A DNA stretch of 64,000 nucleotides from Mactra quadrangularis (Eukaryota > Mollusca > Bivalvia > Venerida > Mactridae). Location of the stretch: NCBI GenBank assembly GCA_025267735.1, contig CM046297.1, forward strand, positions 37,784,011 through 37,848,010. The letters run 5' to 3'. A model generated the notes under the pieces. That model ran no database searches. It saw only the letters and a list, made by a program, of their open reading frames with translations, and was not told where the DNA came from. This document shows, piece by piece, positions 48,401 through 58,744 of the stretch. The stretch's first letter is position 1; each line of letters starts with the position of its first letter. The translations under genes and the position numbers were made by a program.

Positions 48401-51400
48401 ATGTGGATGAATTAGTTTTGGAGTAATTGCCCTTTTATACTTAAAAAGAAATGCAAAATATAATGTTAATATTATTTCTATATGTAATTTCTTTAATACT
48501 AATCAAGATATTTGACTTTAAGTTTGTATACTTAATTATCGGTACTTTATCTACATGACTATAAAGGGACGTTACTGTGGATGAATTTTTTTCGAGTTAC
48601 ACCCTTTTATACTTAAACATTTAAGATTAAAATTTGTTCTAATGGGATATATTTAGAATGAATATATTTGAATGAAAGTTAGAATGCTTATTCTTCAGTT
48701 CTTCATCTATCAGACTATTTAGGGGCATAACTCTAGACGAATTACTTCCGAGTTATTCCCCTTTATAGTTTGATATTTAAGGGTTGTGTTTGCTCAAATT
48801 TAATATATTTTGTTTGATAGGAAGTTAGTATACTTTTTCATCAGTACTACATCTAGTCGTATACAATGGGACGAAATAATTGATGAATTATTGTTGGAGT
48901 TGTGACTCTTTTCAACTTTTTAATTCAGGAGAAAGTATTATGAAGTGAAATATTTTCAATACTTATGAAGATATTTAAATGACAATTAGTATGCTTATTC
49001 ATCAGTACTACATCTACGCGACTACTAAGGGACATAACTCATGATGTTTTTTTAAAGTTATGTCCCTTTACTTTAATTATGAATTTTGTTCAAATTGAAA
49101 TACAATGTATTTATAGTTCTTCATATAGATATTTAAATGAAAGTAGGTATGCTTATTCGTTGATACTATGTCTACTTTACTCTGAAGGGACGTTACTATG
49201 GATGAATGTTTTAGGAGTAATGCCCCTTTTATATTTTACAAATATGAATTGGTAATTATTGTTTGACTGAATTATATTCTTTCAAAGATTATGTCCTGTC
49301 TTGAAATTACTTTTATTTAAAGATAAGCCTTGCCATGAACGAAACACCAGAAAAGTCGAGCGCGCTGTCCTTGGACTGCTCTTGTTTTATATGCAATAGG
49401 TAACTGCAAGTGACATCCTTAGATCTTTCATTTACTAGTTTTCTTTTAGTCTTGCTCGGAAGAAAATGTAAGTTAAAGTCTTTATTGACAAAAAGTTGCC
49501 TGTTTTATTGATTATAACCCTGTTGAGACCACCCCTGATGAAAGGGACAAGCGTCTGTCACATGACCCATAACTATCGAGTTTACGACATGCAATTTAAC
49601 AATTTGCAGAAAATTACTAGCAAATAAACACAATTAATTTATTATAGTATGGTAAGGTGGAAGTATTTGTTTATCGATTTATGCAGGTTTGCATTCCACA
49701 ACTTTCGTTTTAAAAGAGGCATGCCTCGTTTGTTTCATTACTGACCCGGAACTGTCGAGTTCACTGTACTTTATCTCACAGGTGCCCATTACATTACAAA
49801 ACTCCAAATAATTGTTTATTTTTACTTAAACATGCTCTAATTATCATAATAACATCAAAAACAAAAGTTCCAGCCAAAATTTTGTTATGTAAAAAAATAT
49901 TTTTTATTAAACAAATTTTTGGCTTTCCGACGTGACGGACACCTTTGCTTTATCTTAATAGGCAAATACTAGTGCATGGTGAACCCAGTATTAGACTCAT
50001 GTCATGACAAAGTTCACAGGCACTTCGTGATAAATTTTTTTTATTTTTGAAGGGTTATAGCTAGATTGTGAAACAAGTTCTTACGACTTATATTAATCAC
50101 TTAGTCTGATTCCTTGTACCCCAGTACTGAGCTGGTAGGATAAAGTATCCTACTCAAGGAAACAAGAGGGTATGTTTTAGATGGGATTCAAACCAACAGG
50201 AAGAGCTCTGACTATCAAATGATAACCAGTCCAATGTGGTTACTGCTCAGCCATGCCAGCTCCACTCAAATGAATTATGATGAAACAAATGTTTGATACA
50301 ATTTCATAGAACAGTTATTCAGAGGGGTGGAATTCCAAATTTTTTCCCAATTATCAACAACAAGCAAGGGACTTCTAAAACTCATCATGTCTGGGATCAA
50401 AATGTGCTTGCCCAGAAGTTTAATAATCAAACATAAAAATTGAACATTATTATCTTAAATACATATTGGTATGTATTTGAGATAACATTAATAATTTTCA
50501 ATATTTTGTAGCAGAGGTATAATACGGCACTTGTACTCCCTTGCCTTTAAACAAGCTTTTATGGGGACGTGGTAGAGTGTCTGCTTACGTCTGGAGAGTT
50601 TGTGGGTTAGAATTTCACTTCGGACCATGGAATTTTATCAGGTAATGCTATAAGTAATGTTAAATAATTGACAATAAAAAGGTCACTGTTGAAAATGACA
50701 TTGAAACTTATATATCAATAAGCATTGGCAGAACCAGAGAGGAGGGGGTCAGAGTGGGTCCGGACCCCCCTAGAATTTGGAAAATGTACCTGTCCATTTG
50801 TGTATTTCTTGCCTGTAAGTCATTTTTAGTAGCATGAAGCAATTTTTCTCGGTGCTTTTTATTATCCTTATGTTGCATTTTTTCTGCAAAATGTGTATGA
50901 TGTGGTTGTGGTTAGAGGTTCGACCCCCCCCCCCCCCCTAGAAAAGTTCGGACCCTCCTAGAAAAAATCCTGGATCCGCCCCTGATAAGTATTGCTTTAC
51001 ATTCTATTTAAAAATTGTATATTTACAGCTCAAAATATTATTTGTCTACAGTCAAGTGGGATAGAAATATTTACCAATACTTGTACATAGTCAGACTGGT
51101 TGAGTGTGAGGATTCAAAATGCTTTATCAATAACTTAGGCATGAAGGTAAGTCTTAAGTCACACTGATTGACAGCTTATGACTTAATTACTATTAACCCA
51201 CTTGCCCAGTGGCTGTTCCCCTTATTGTGGAGTGGAGAAAGCCCCAGATAACCGACACCTAGTTCAACTGACAGAACCATTTACTGTATAGACACGGATA
51301 TGCTCAAGATTTAGGCTAAACTGAACCAATTGGGCTGATGATAATCGCAAACAACCATGCTTCATTCATTTTTAAACAATAAAAGAGTCAGTCATTTGTT

Positions 51401-54400
51401 CATTTAAATGATCAGACCTTCTGTCCTAAATCAGTCTCAGGTTTTTAGCACAAAATGTCATAAAGGAGAAAAGGTCAGGTATCAAATTTAGGAATTGAAC
51501 CTAAGGTTGCCTGACTGATACTCTGTTGACTATAATATTTTCCTTAGTTGACATGAAAGATTGGTGTATATCCAAATGTATTGCCTTGTTCAACTTATTA
51601 CATTGTATTATCATTATGATTACATTGTCTTGTTTTATATCATGATTCATATTATTTTAGGTCATAAAACAGTAACAGAAGCATAAGTCATTAAGTGGTG
51701 TCAACAATCAGTGTTACTAAATGTGAATGAAATATTTTATTGTATAGGGATTGAAGTTGTCTATCCTACAGGTTCAATTGATATTTCAGATGCTGTAAAA
51801 TAGCTCAGAGGTCTATTCTAAATTCAACTATGAAATCTTAATTTGGTGTTGATAAGTTGGTTTGTTTTGGAGTTCAGTGAAAGAGTAAAAATTGGTAAGT
51901 AATTTTATAAATAAACCAATATCTTACTGCACTGTAGAGTATTTGACATTCTTTTTATTTCAATTGAGTTCTATACAAATCATTAAGAGTATTAAACACT
52001 GATTATTAAATATGTTATAACTCCGAGGTCAAACTATAAAAGAGAATGGTTCTTGAAAATGACCACTACTCTGTAAGCAGTGAACATATTAAACCAGAGA
52101 TGGAAAATCTCAAACTGTGGCCAATTTATCTTGCAGATTTTAATGAAATTTGACATACTGTTCTTAAACACCTTTTACTATTTGAAATTTTCAGTTTTTA
52201 ACCAGGTTTTCAACGAAAACCAGGTTATTGTAATGCCAAAGTCGGCCAGCGGGCGGGCGGGCGTCAACTTTTGGTTTCCGCTCAATAACTTAATTTTGCT
52301 TTGACCTATTGCCACCAAACATGGTGTATAGGTAGCTTATATCAAGAGGCAGCTTGGGATTGCTACCCACTTGTCTGTGATCAAGGTCAAGGTCACTGAC
52401 ACTAAAAAAATAGAAATTCAGTTTCGGCTCAATAACTTAAGTTTGCTTTGACCTATTGACACCAAACTTGGTGTATAGGTAGCTTATATCAAGAGGCAGC
52501 TTGGGATTGCTTCCCAGTAGTCTGTAATCAAGGTCAAGGTCACTGACACTAAAAATAGAAATTCAGTTTCTGCTCAATAACTTAAGTTTGCTTTGACCTA
52601 TTGACACTTAACTTGGTGTATGGGTAGCTTATATCAAGAGGCAGCTTGGGATTGCTACCCAGGTGTCTTTGATCAAGGTCAAGGTCACTGACACTAAAAA
52701 TAGAAATTCAGTTTCCGCTCAATAACTTTAGTTTGCTTTGACCTATTGACACCAAACTTGGTGCATAGGTAGCTTATATCAAGAGGCAGCTTGGGATTGC
52801 TACCCATGTGTCTGTAATCAAGGTCAAGGTCACTGACACTAAAAATAGAAATTCAGTTTCTGCTCAATAACTTAAGTTTGCTTTGACCTATTGACACTTA
52901 ACTTGGTGTATTGGTAGCTGATATCAAGAGGCAGCTTGGGATTGCTACCCACGTGTCTGTGATTAAGGTCAAGGTCACTGACACTAAAAATAGAAATTCA
53001 GTTTCCACTCAATAACTTTAGTTTGCTTTGACCTATTGACACCAAACTTAGTGTATTGGTAGCTGATATCAAGAGGCAGCTTGGGATTGCTACCCAATTG
53101 TCTGTGATCAGGGTCAAGGTCACTGTTGCTAAAATAGAAATTCAGTTTCCACGTAATTGCTTCATTTTGCATGTATTGATTTTGTTGCTTTCAAATGAAT
53201 CATTCCTGTCACATCAAAACTTGGTCGTTGAAAACCTGGTTTCGTCGCATTGCGGTGCTTCTTGTTTATGATACAAACATGTACTAAAAAGTGGTTCTTG
53301 CAGGAAATTTTTTTGAAAAAAAATTCAAAACTCCAAATTTGACACACTGATGGTGGGAGTAACTAAGATGTTTATAACCTTTACATGTCCAATCAAAAGA
53401 TGTTTCATGAACTTCGTAGAGCCAATAATATTATCTCCTCACTATCCCTCATAATAAGTTTCCATGACTGTTGAGTCATGAACTATATATATCTGCAGTC
53501 AAATTATGTCTTGAGTGTCTTATATTCTTCTAAAAGATACAGCATGTGTTGGAAATTACAACATAACAATGTAGTAATTTTGTAACAATGTAGTAATTTT
53601 GATAAAATCATATGCTAATTACACAGAGAAAAGTCAGCTCCTTGTTGAAGGTTAAGGGAGAACTGGCTAAGAAAAGTCAGCTCCTTGTTGAAGGTTAAGG
53701 GAGAACTGGCTAAGAAAAGTCAGCTCCTTGTTGAAGGTTAAGGGAGAACTGGCTAAGAAAAGTCAGCTCCTTGTTGAAGGTTAAGGGAGAACTGGCTAAG
53801 AAAAGTCAGCTCCTTGTTGAAGGTTAAGGGAGAACTAGCTAAGAAAAGTCAGCTCCTTGTTGAAGGTTAAGGGAGAACTGGCTAAGAAAAGTCAGCTCCT
53901 TGTTGAAGGTTAAGGGAGAACTGGCTAAGAAAAGTCAGCTCCTTGTTGAAGGTTAAGGGAGAACTGGCTAAGAAAAGTCAGCTCCTTGTTGAAGGGTAAG
54001 GGAGAACTAGCTAAGAAAAGTGTTGACAAAAGATGACCTTACAGCTATACATAACCTGATAATAAGGGTTGATAAATTATGTAAATCTAAATACCTAGGC
54101 AAATGTGTCACACTGAATCTTAAGTACTACTGATTGAATTACAGATAATAATTCTATGATACTATGCTGTAGGTTTGACCATGAGTTACATGTATTCAGA
54201 TTTAAATGTGCCTGGCAAAATAAAATAGTGGTGTATCATGTTATTTTACAATCCTGCAAATTCCATTTGTATTTCAGACGGCGTAAAATAGTACAGATGG
54301 CTATTCTTTATTCAACTATGAGTTCTTAATTTGGTGTAGATTAAGTTGTGTTTCTTCTGGAGTTAGGTGAATGAATAAAAACAAGTAAGTAATTTGATGA

Positions 54401-57400
54401 ACAAATAATTGATTGCATTATACAGTTAAACCTTGATTATCCGAATTCGTAGGGACCGAAAAAATAATTCGGATAATCCGGGATTTCAGATAAAGCGGGT
54501 TTCGAAGGTCCTAGAAATTAATATCCATCATGACTTAATATAAGTTAAGTTAATTAATACTTTGTATGTTTATACATGGTATAACTTGCTGCTACATTTA
54601 AAACTCCCTGGTTGTGTTGATTCTATGTGATTAAAGTTAAAAATCTTTGCTAGTATGTGTCTTTTCTTAGTTGGAAGTGATTTAAAGCTAAAATCTGACA
54701 TCGACGTACTGTGTGTAGTTAATGACATCATTATTCTGTAATACACGTCTTCATAGATAAAGAAATGGTATTATAAAGATTAACAAGCAAACTAGCATGC
54801 AGTTTAAAATATTTTATTTACAGTACATACACAATCACATCTATAAAAGTAACAAATAATTATTTATACGTTAAACACATAACATAAACAATAAACATTA
54901 TAAACATTAAGACAACGGAAGGTTGAGGCTAAAGTCACGAACGAATAATATTGATTCCGTCAACAGAAGGTATGGTTTAAGTCACTGACGAATTACATTG
55001 AGTCGTTGTCGTCACATTATAAAGTCAATAGTTTGACTAAGAATGAGGTGATTTTTCGAGAATACACTGAACATAAGTTCTAACCGATCACTTTTCAAAT
55101 TTTAACTTTTTCATAACCGGCCAATGGATCCTTATTAAATTTTGCAGAGGTGATTTTTATGTCATTTTCTACCGAATTGTGGAAAAAAATAATTTGATAC
55201 GGTCCGATGCACTCAATCGGCACAAAGGGTGTAGTTTACACATTTTTGACACAAAATGTTCGTGTAGAGAGTGGTGAGTATTAAATTTTCACTTAGCATG
55301 AATCCTTGTTAACTTTATAAGTGAAAAAACATAAAATATTGCACGAATGTCGATCCTATCGGTGAGTTGTAACCTTTGTTTTTGGTCTTCGGCGTCAGTT
55401 AGAAACGATTCCGGTCCCTTGCTACATCGTCCAAAGTCGCGATCGTCGAAAAGACCGGATTACAGTGTCATGCAACTTGAAATAGGGATGAACACATTGA
55501 GAATAATAAAATTATAGCATTTTTTTCTATTTTAACAATACTTTATCGATATTTCTTAAAGATGTTTCCATGTACAGCCACTCACATGTTAGATAGAGGC
55601 CCCAGCATTCAACATTCCATTGGCTACGCCACGATCATGCATCGACATTCGTGCAATGTTTTTTTGTTTTTTCACTTGTAAAGTTAACAAGGATTCATGC
55701 AAAGTGAAAATTTAAAGCTACTATATGAAGATATACATGTATTCATTAACAGTAAGCTTGAAAACTGTTTTACAACCATAAAGTTATCATAATAAAACAT
55801 GCATTAAAGACACAATTAACAGTTCTAACCATTCTGCTTTCTAAATTTGAGTTTGACAAAGTGTCCAATTCTTAAAAAGTAGGGTACTTTTATAAGAGCA
55901 CACTATATTCATTTACGCGCTGATGTTTGATATACCAGATCCAAAATAGTTTAAAAGCTTAATTATGGTATTCGGCGGAGAAAGTGTTTTTCTCTAATAA
56001 GACTTCATCTTTTACAAACTGTAATCAAAATTATTGTTTCAAATATTGACAACCAAATTCTACTTTCGGTTTCGATCTACTTTCACTTTGTAATACAATA
56101 AATAACATAAACATATTTAAGCAATATTTGCATTTATTTGAAAAATCTCGTTCATTTGAGGTGTTTGAAATAGATAAATGTCTATTTTCTTTGCAATTAA
56201 GAAACAATGTTACTTTTGATATAGGGGCTTTAATACTTACCACTCTCTGCACGAACATTTCGTGTCAAAATGTGTAAACCACACCCTTTGTGCCGATTGA
56301 GTGCATGGGACCGTATCAAATTATTTTTTTCCACAAATCGGTAGAAAATGACACAAAAATCACCTCTGCAAAATTTAATAAGGATCCATTGGCCCGTTAT
56401 AAAATAATCAAAATTTGAAAAGTGATCGGTTAGAACTTTTGTTCAGTGTAGAATGATTTAGTCAGAAATTACCTGTCTTATATACCTTTGTACGTAAATT
56501 TTATTTGTAATTTTAACGAAATAAGGACAAATTTAAAGGCATGCGAAAACATACTGAACACTTTCAACTTTGATATTTTACGGCATTCATTCAAATAAAA
56601 AAAAATATAAAAAAACAAACAATAATTTTGATAAAGTCAATTTAATAGTGAACACAAGTTAACTTTAATTGATAATTACAACTGTATTAACTTTTTTAAG
56701 ACAATTTACGCTCAACGGTTTGCAAAATTAATATCAATTATGACACGCCTTTACAATATACAATATACAGGTGTGTATGTTTTTCACGCCCTATTGTCTA
56801 CATCTCCATAATAAGGGGACTTACCTATCATCAGAGTTGACCGCCTTCGGATAAAAGGTGTGAAAATCTATAAATTTCTAACGTAGGGACCAAAATTTTA
56901 TTTCGGATAATCCATGATATTCGGATAATCCATTTCGGATAAAACGGGACTTTTTTACTATACGTTATATAGCAAAATGTTCGGGACCGAGAAATCATTT
57001 CGGATAATCCATGTTTTTCGTTCGATCCGATTTCGGATAATAGAGACTTAACTGTATTTAACAAATTTTTTTAATTGTGATAAGAAGTACATGCATTATA
57101 ATGTGTATTAGCACTCTACTTACTGATAAAATATTGATGACATGCAGTATTTGAATTATGTCATATTGTTAAAAGCAATATATATAAAGTATTTCTAATA
57201 GAAAGAAGTAGCAATGTATTACATATATCTACATGGTTTTGTTTCATTTTGAGTCCACTTGCATAGTCGGTTTCTTTGAATATTTGTTGATTTTTCTTGC
57301 AAATACTTAATTAAATTTTGATGCATAATGATGATTTCAATTACTTAAAATACTTATATAAATGTGTCACTTATATAAATGTGTCTTCCGTAGTGTGTTT

Positions 57401-57620
57401 TTATTTGTACTTTTTAACATTTCCAAGCACCAGCATATTATCAGACAATTATATAGTCTTTTTATGATTTATTTTACAGGCATGTCAGAGTTTACAAATA
57501 TTAGATTATTTGTTCAAAAGAATTTTACAATCACTACTCCAAAGAATTCAAGGCAGTGTTTGTTATCTATTGTTTGAAAAAAGATTGAAAAGTCATGAAG
57601 AATCATCCATTTGGGGATAA
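45413..57620 (+). CDS. Candidate split gene, 3 exons plus one optional microexon; product unknown
   Basis: Exon 1 is 45413-45431 (MAFYDD plus one base, donor GACG|GTAAGT). Exon 3 is 51052-51146 (acceptor TATTTGTCTACAG, 31 open codons KWDRNIYQYLYIVRLVECED, SKCFINNLGMK, donor AAG|GTAAGT). The last exon is 57480-57620 (acceptor TTATTTTACAG, 46 codons ACQSLQILDYLFKRILQSLL, then QRIQGSVCYLLFEKRLKSHE, ESSIWG, TAA). Phases fit throughout: one base left after exon 1, two bases to start exon 3, phase 0 into the last. An 18-nt microexon at 49450-49467 (acceptor TTTTCTTTTAG, donor AAT|GTAAGT) adds VLLGRK-type residues without changing frame. The product would be 84 or 90 residues, leucine-rich and helical at its C-terminus, with no signal peptide or known domain. 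An in-frame stop precedes the ATG. Introns are about 5.6 and 6.3 kb and full of transposons. All of it is inference from splice and frame logic; no homologue was recognised. Confidence 0.35.
46198..46355 (+). repeat. 157-bp direct repeat, copy 1
   Basis: Matches 47508-47666 at roughly 88-90 percent by eye: GTAAACAAGTTACGTATCAT, GATTTCGTCATGAATATTAT, CTGAACGTGACCTTC, GCGAGTATGCGAGCGG, TAATCAGATTGG. It carries AAGGTCACCTGAACGTGACCTT, an inverted AGGTCA pair separated by 8 bp. No coding content. Confidence 0.9.
46593..46612. promoter_or_regulatory. 20-bp perfect palindrome with paired TAATCC sites
   Basis: TTTGTAATCCGGATTACAAA is its own reverse complement. It contains two abutting TAATCC/GGATTA cores, the preferred site of K50-type homeodomains such as Otx and Goosecoid. 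A partial second copy (TTTGTAATCCGGATT) occurs at 46735-46749. Regulatory function is inference only. Confidence 0.3.
47508..47666 (+). repeat. 157-bp direct repeat, copy 2
   Basis: Second copy of the 46198-46355 repeat, about 1.3 kb downstream, preceded by a long C-tract (47475-47489). The AGGTCA pair is altered to AGGTCG here. Confidence 0.9.
47873..49384 (-). mobile_element. Tandem-core element, CGACTTTTC subfamily, copy E (inverted)
   Basis: Reads in the opposite sense to copies A-D. It begins AGCTCGACTTTTCGAAGAAA and ends GAAAAGTCGAGCGCGCTGTC then CTTGGACTGCTCTTG. The core is about eight units of ~170 bp marked by CCCTTTTATACTTAA at 48086, 48258 and 48429, with GGATGAATTA, AATATCTTCAATACTGATCA, and AAGTTTGTATACTTATTTGT. 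The first three units are alike and later ones are more diverged. Non-coding. Confidence 0.88.
50110..50285 (-). mobile_element. tRNA-derived SINE, Leu/Ser-type head
   Basis: On the minus strand GAGCTGGCATGGCTGAGCAG, then TAACCACATTGGACTGGTTA, then a long variable-arm-like stretch, then the B box GGTTTGAATCCC (50183-50194). The long variable region suggests descent from a tRNA of the Leu/Ser class. A body follows to about 50110. Not an intact tRNA. Confidence 0.6.
50563..50690 (+). mobile_element. tRNA-derived SINE
   Basis: GGGGACGTGGTAGAGTGTCT then GCTTACGTCTGG resembles an A-box half, and GTGGGTTAGAATTTC a degenerate B box (50603-50617). The body runs into AT-rich sequence ahead of the hAT MITE. 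Confidence 0.5.
50726..50984. mobile_element. hAT-like MITE, 259 bp, 8-bp target duplication
   Basis: Right end (reverse-complemented) CAGGGGCGGATCCAGGATTT; left end TTGGCAGAACCAGAG, a decayed form. Flanks are ATAAGCAT (50718-50725) and ATAAGTAT (50985-50992), 7 of 8 identical. It carries G- and C-runs just inside both ends, like 21092-21595. It ends 67 bp before the candidate exon at 51052. Confidence 0.78.
51440..51560 (-). mobile_element. Possible tRNA-derived SINE fragment
   Basis: On the minus strand GTTCAATTCCTAAA (B box-like, around 51490-51503) is preceded by AGTCAACAGAGTATCAGTCA, which could be a decayed A-box half. No clear tail. Weak. Confidence 0.3.
51771..51900 (+). repeat. Exon-like duplicated segment, copy 1
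   Basis: Shares about 75-80 percent identity with 54272-54395. Both copies begin at a preserved acceptor (ATATTTCAG / GTATTTCAG) and end at a preserved donor (GTAAGTAAT). In phase 0 from the upstream exon both give a stop at once (ATGCTGTAA and ACGGCGTAA). Either a duplicated untranslated or stop-bearing alternative exon of the + gene, or a dispersed repeat. Confidence 0.5.
52200..53270 (+). mobile_element. TIR element with a 145-bp tandem core (about 6 units)
   Basis: A perfect 17-bp inverted repeat AACCAGGTTTTCAACGA (52200-52216) / TCGTTGAAAACCTGGTT (53225-53241) bounds the array. TAGAAATTCAG falls at 52411, 52556, 52701, 52846, 52991 and 53135, so the unit is 145 bp. Each unit holds CTCAATAACTTAAGTTTGCT, TATCAAGAGGCAGCTTGGGA, and ATCAAGGTCAAGGTCACTGA. 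Units are about 90-95 percent alike. Non-coding. Architecture parallels the pearl-like elements but the ends are unrelated. Confidence 0.9.
53271..53626. other. AT-rich intronic spacer
   Basis: Nothing beyond a short direct repeat TGTAACAATGTAGTAATTTT near 53565-53600. Confidence 0.45.
53627..54020. repeat. 43-bp tandem array (9 copies)
   Basis: GAAAAGTCAGCTCCTTGTTG then AAGGTTAAGGGAGAACTGGC, TAA, repeats every 43 bp (53628, 53671 and on). Only single-base differences (CTGGC/CTAGC; GGTTAAG/GGGTAAG) separate copies, so very recent. Confidence 0.97.
54272..54395 (+). repeat. Exon-like duplicated segment, copy 2
   Basis: Second copy of 51771-51900 with acceptor and donor dinucleotides both kept and the same immediate phase-0 stop. 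The pogo-like transposon begins 28 bp downstream. Confidence 0.5.
55065..56448. mobile_element. Tc1-like foldback MITE, 1384 bp (middle of the nest)
   Basis: Inverted arms of about 290 bp. Ends are CACTGAACATAAGTTCTAAC and, reverse-complemented, CACTGAACAAAAGTTCTAAC, then CGATCAC. TA lies on each side (55063-55064; 56449-56450). The right arm is split by a 514-bp insertion at a TTAA. Its ends closely match those of the Tc1 relic at 58745-59723 (CACTCAACAAAATTTCTAAT then CGGTCAC), so the two belong to one family. Confidence 0.88.
55716..56229. mobile_element. piggyBac-type MITE, 514 bp, at TTAA (innermost)
   Basis: TTAA occurs at both edges (55712-55715; 56230-56233), and the ends are AGCTACTATATGA and, reverse-complemented, AGCCCCTATATC. 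The opposite arm of the surrounding foldback still shows the empty site (GAGTATTAAATTTTC, about 55280-55295) with a single TTAA. That is direct evidence of insertion with TTAA duplication. No transposase. Confidence 0.85.
57055..57479. other. AT-rich end of last intron
   Basis: No feature recognised apart from the acceptor at 57478-57479. Confidence 0.4.
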
Positions 57621-58744
57621 ACCCACATAAGAAGAAGACTGAATTTAATGTATTTTTGACACTCAAAGAGCTAATTTTTCTAAAGACTAACAAATGATAT
57701 GCATATAATGATGTTACAATGGAAATATCAAGTTTATAACATACCAGCTATTCATTAGACTTGTTTGAAGACACTATGTCAAATTAACAAAACATCACAA
57801 AATAAGTAATTTTAAGAGATGCCTAGAGCACAATCAAAATTAAATTGGTACAAGAGTTTAATAGTTGCTTGATCAAGATGGCTGCAAAATATTATTATGT
57901 AATTTGGGTTTTGATTCATTGTTTGAAGAGAAAAAAATGATGATATACTGTATAAATTGTATGCTTCTGTATAAATGGTATCTATACTTAAAATATTTCT
58001 TATAAAATTGATTTTTGTTTCATACATGTACTAAGTCTTTATTTTATCATTAATCTCAGTTCTACTCATTTTTCACATGTATATTTGTTTGTAGGTTGCT
58101 TTCAGAAAGACTTCTATTTTGCTTGCTTTTGATTCAAACCTTTTCATATTTAATGAAAATGAAACTTTTCAATGATACAAATGAGTTGTCATCAAAAACT
58201 ATGTGTTTGCCCATGAAATGATATTTATGCAATGTGCAATTTGCTTTAGCTTTGACTGCTTGACTATTGGTACATGCAGCTGGTGAAATTTTGAATTAAA
58301 CGTAGTGTAAAATGTATGTGGTTCAAGCAGACTTTCCTTGTTGAATGATTGATACTGTTGCAAGGCATGATTTTTAATGCCAGTTATAAAATGTACATTT
58401 GAATTATGTTATTACTTGGATTATAGTTTAATTTTTGTGTTTTACACCATTTCTCTCTGCTTTTAAATTGGTAATTTCCTCACTATTCACAAAATTTTAT
58501 GCATGTATAATTTCAAATGTACAATATCAAAGAATATAAAATTAAATTAACAACAGAGATTTATATGAATTTTAATCATCTATTTAATTAGATTCTATGT
58601 TTAAACAATTTTGTAAATACACATAAGCAAATAGATTTATTATACATAAAATTGGGTTTTTTAACTTTCATTTCATTTCAACATGATATTAAGGTTAAAT
58701 CTTTTTATTGGTTTATTCTCTTACAAGTGTCCAAAATTGCACTA
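57621..58744 (+). other. Region downstream of the candidate last exon
   Basis: AT-rich. It would be the 3' untranslated part if the gene is real. No AATAAA signal was found in the first kilobase; the first I noticed is near 58803, inside the next transposon. No open frame. Confidence 0.35.

Larger units (their letters stand above)
45875..49766. mobile_element. 3.9-kb Tc1/mariner-type element, TA target site
   Basis: Left end CAGTAAACTCGACAGTTCCG then GGTC. The right end reverse-complemented is CAGTGAACTCGACAGTTCCG then GGTC, so 23 of 24 bases match. TA flanks both (45873-45874; 49767-49768). It contains a pair of direct repeats, a poly-C tract at 47475, the tandem-core element E (47873-49384) and the candidate microexon. 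No transposase was recognised. It lies wholly within the first intron of the candidate gene. Confidence 0.75.
54423..57054. mobile_element. pogo/Tigger-like TIR element, 2632 bp, TA target site (outer of three)
   Basis: The ends are CAGTTAAACCTTGATTATCC and, reverse-complemented, CAGTTAAGTCTCTATTATCC, followed by GAA in both (19 of 23). TA flanks both sides (54421-54422; 57055-57056). Subterminal GGGACCGA and TTCGGATAATCC recur near both ends. Without the inner insertions it is about 1.25 kb and has no transposase frame. Confidence 0.82.

Noticed and set aside
51787..54295. Reading the duplicated segments as coding C-termini in another phase
   Set aside because: That phase fits only if the microexon joined them directly, gives four residues before a stop, and leaves the 31-codon exon unused.
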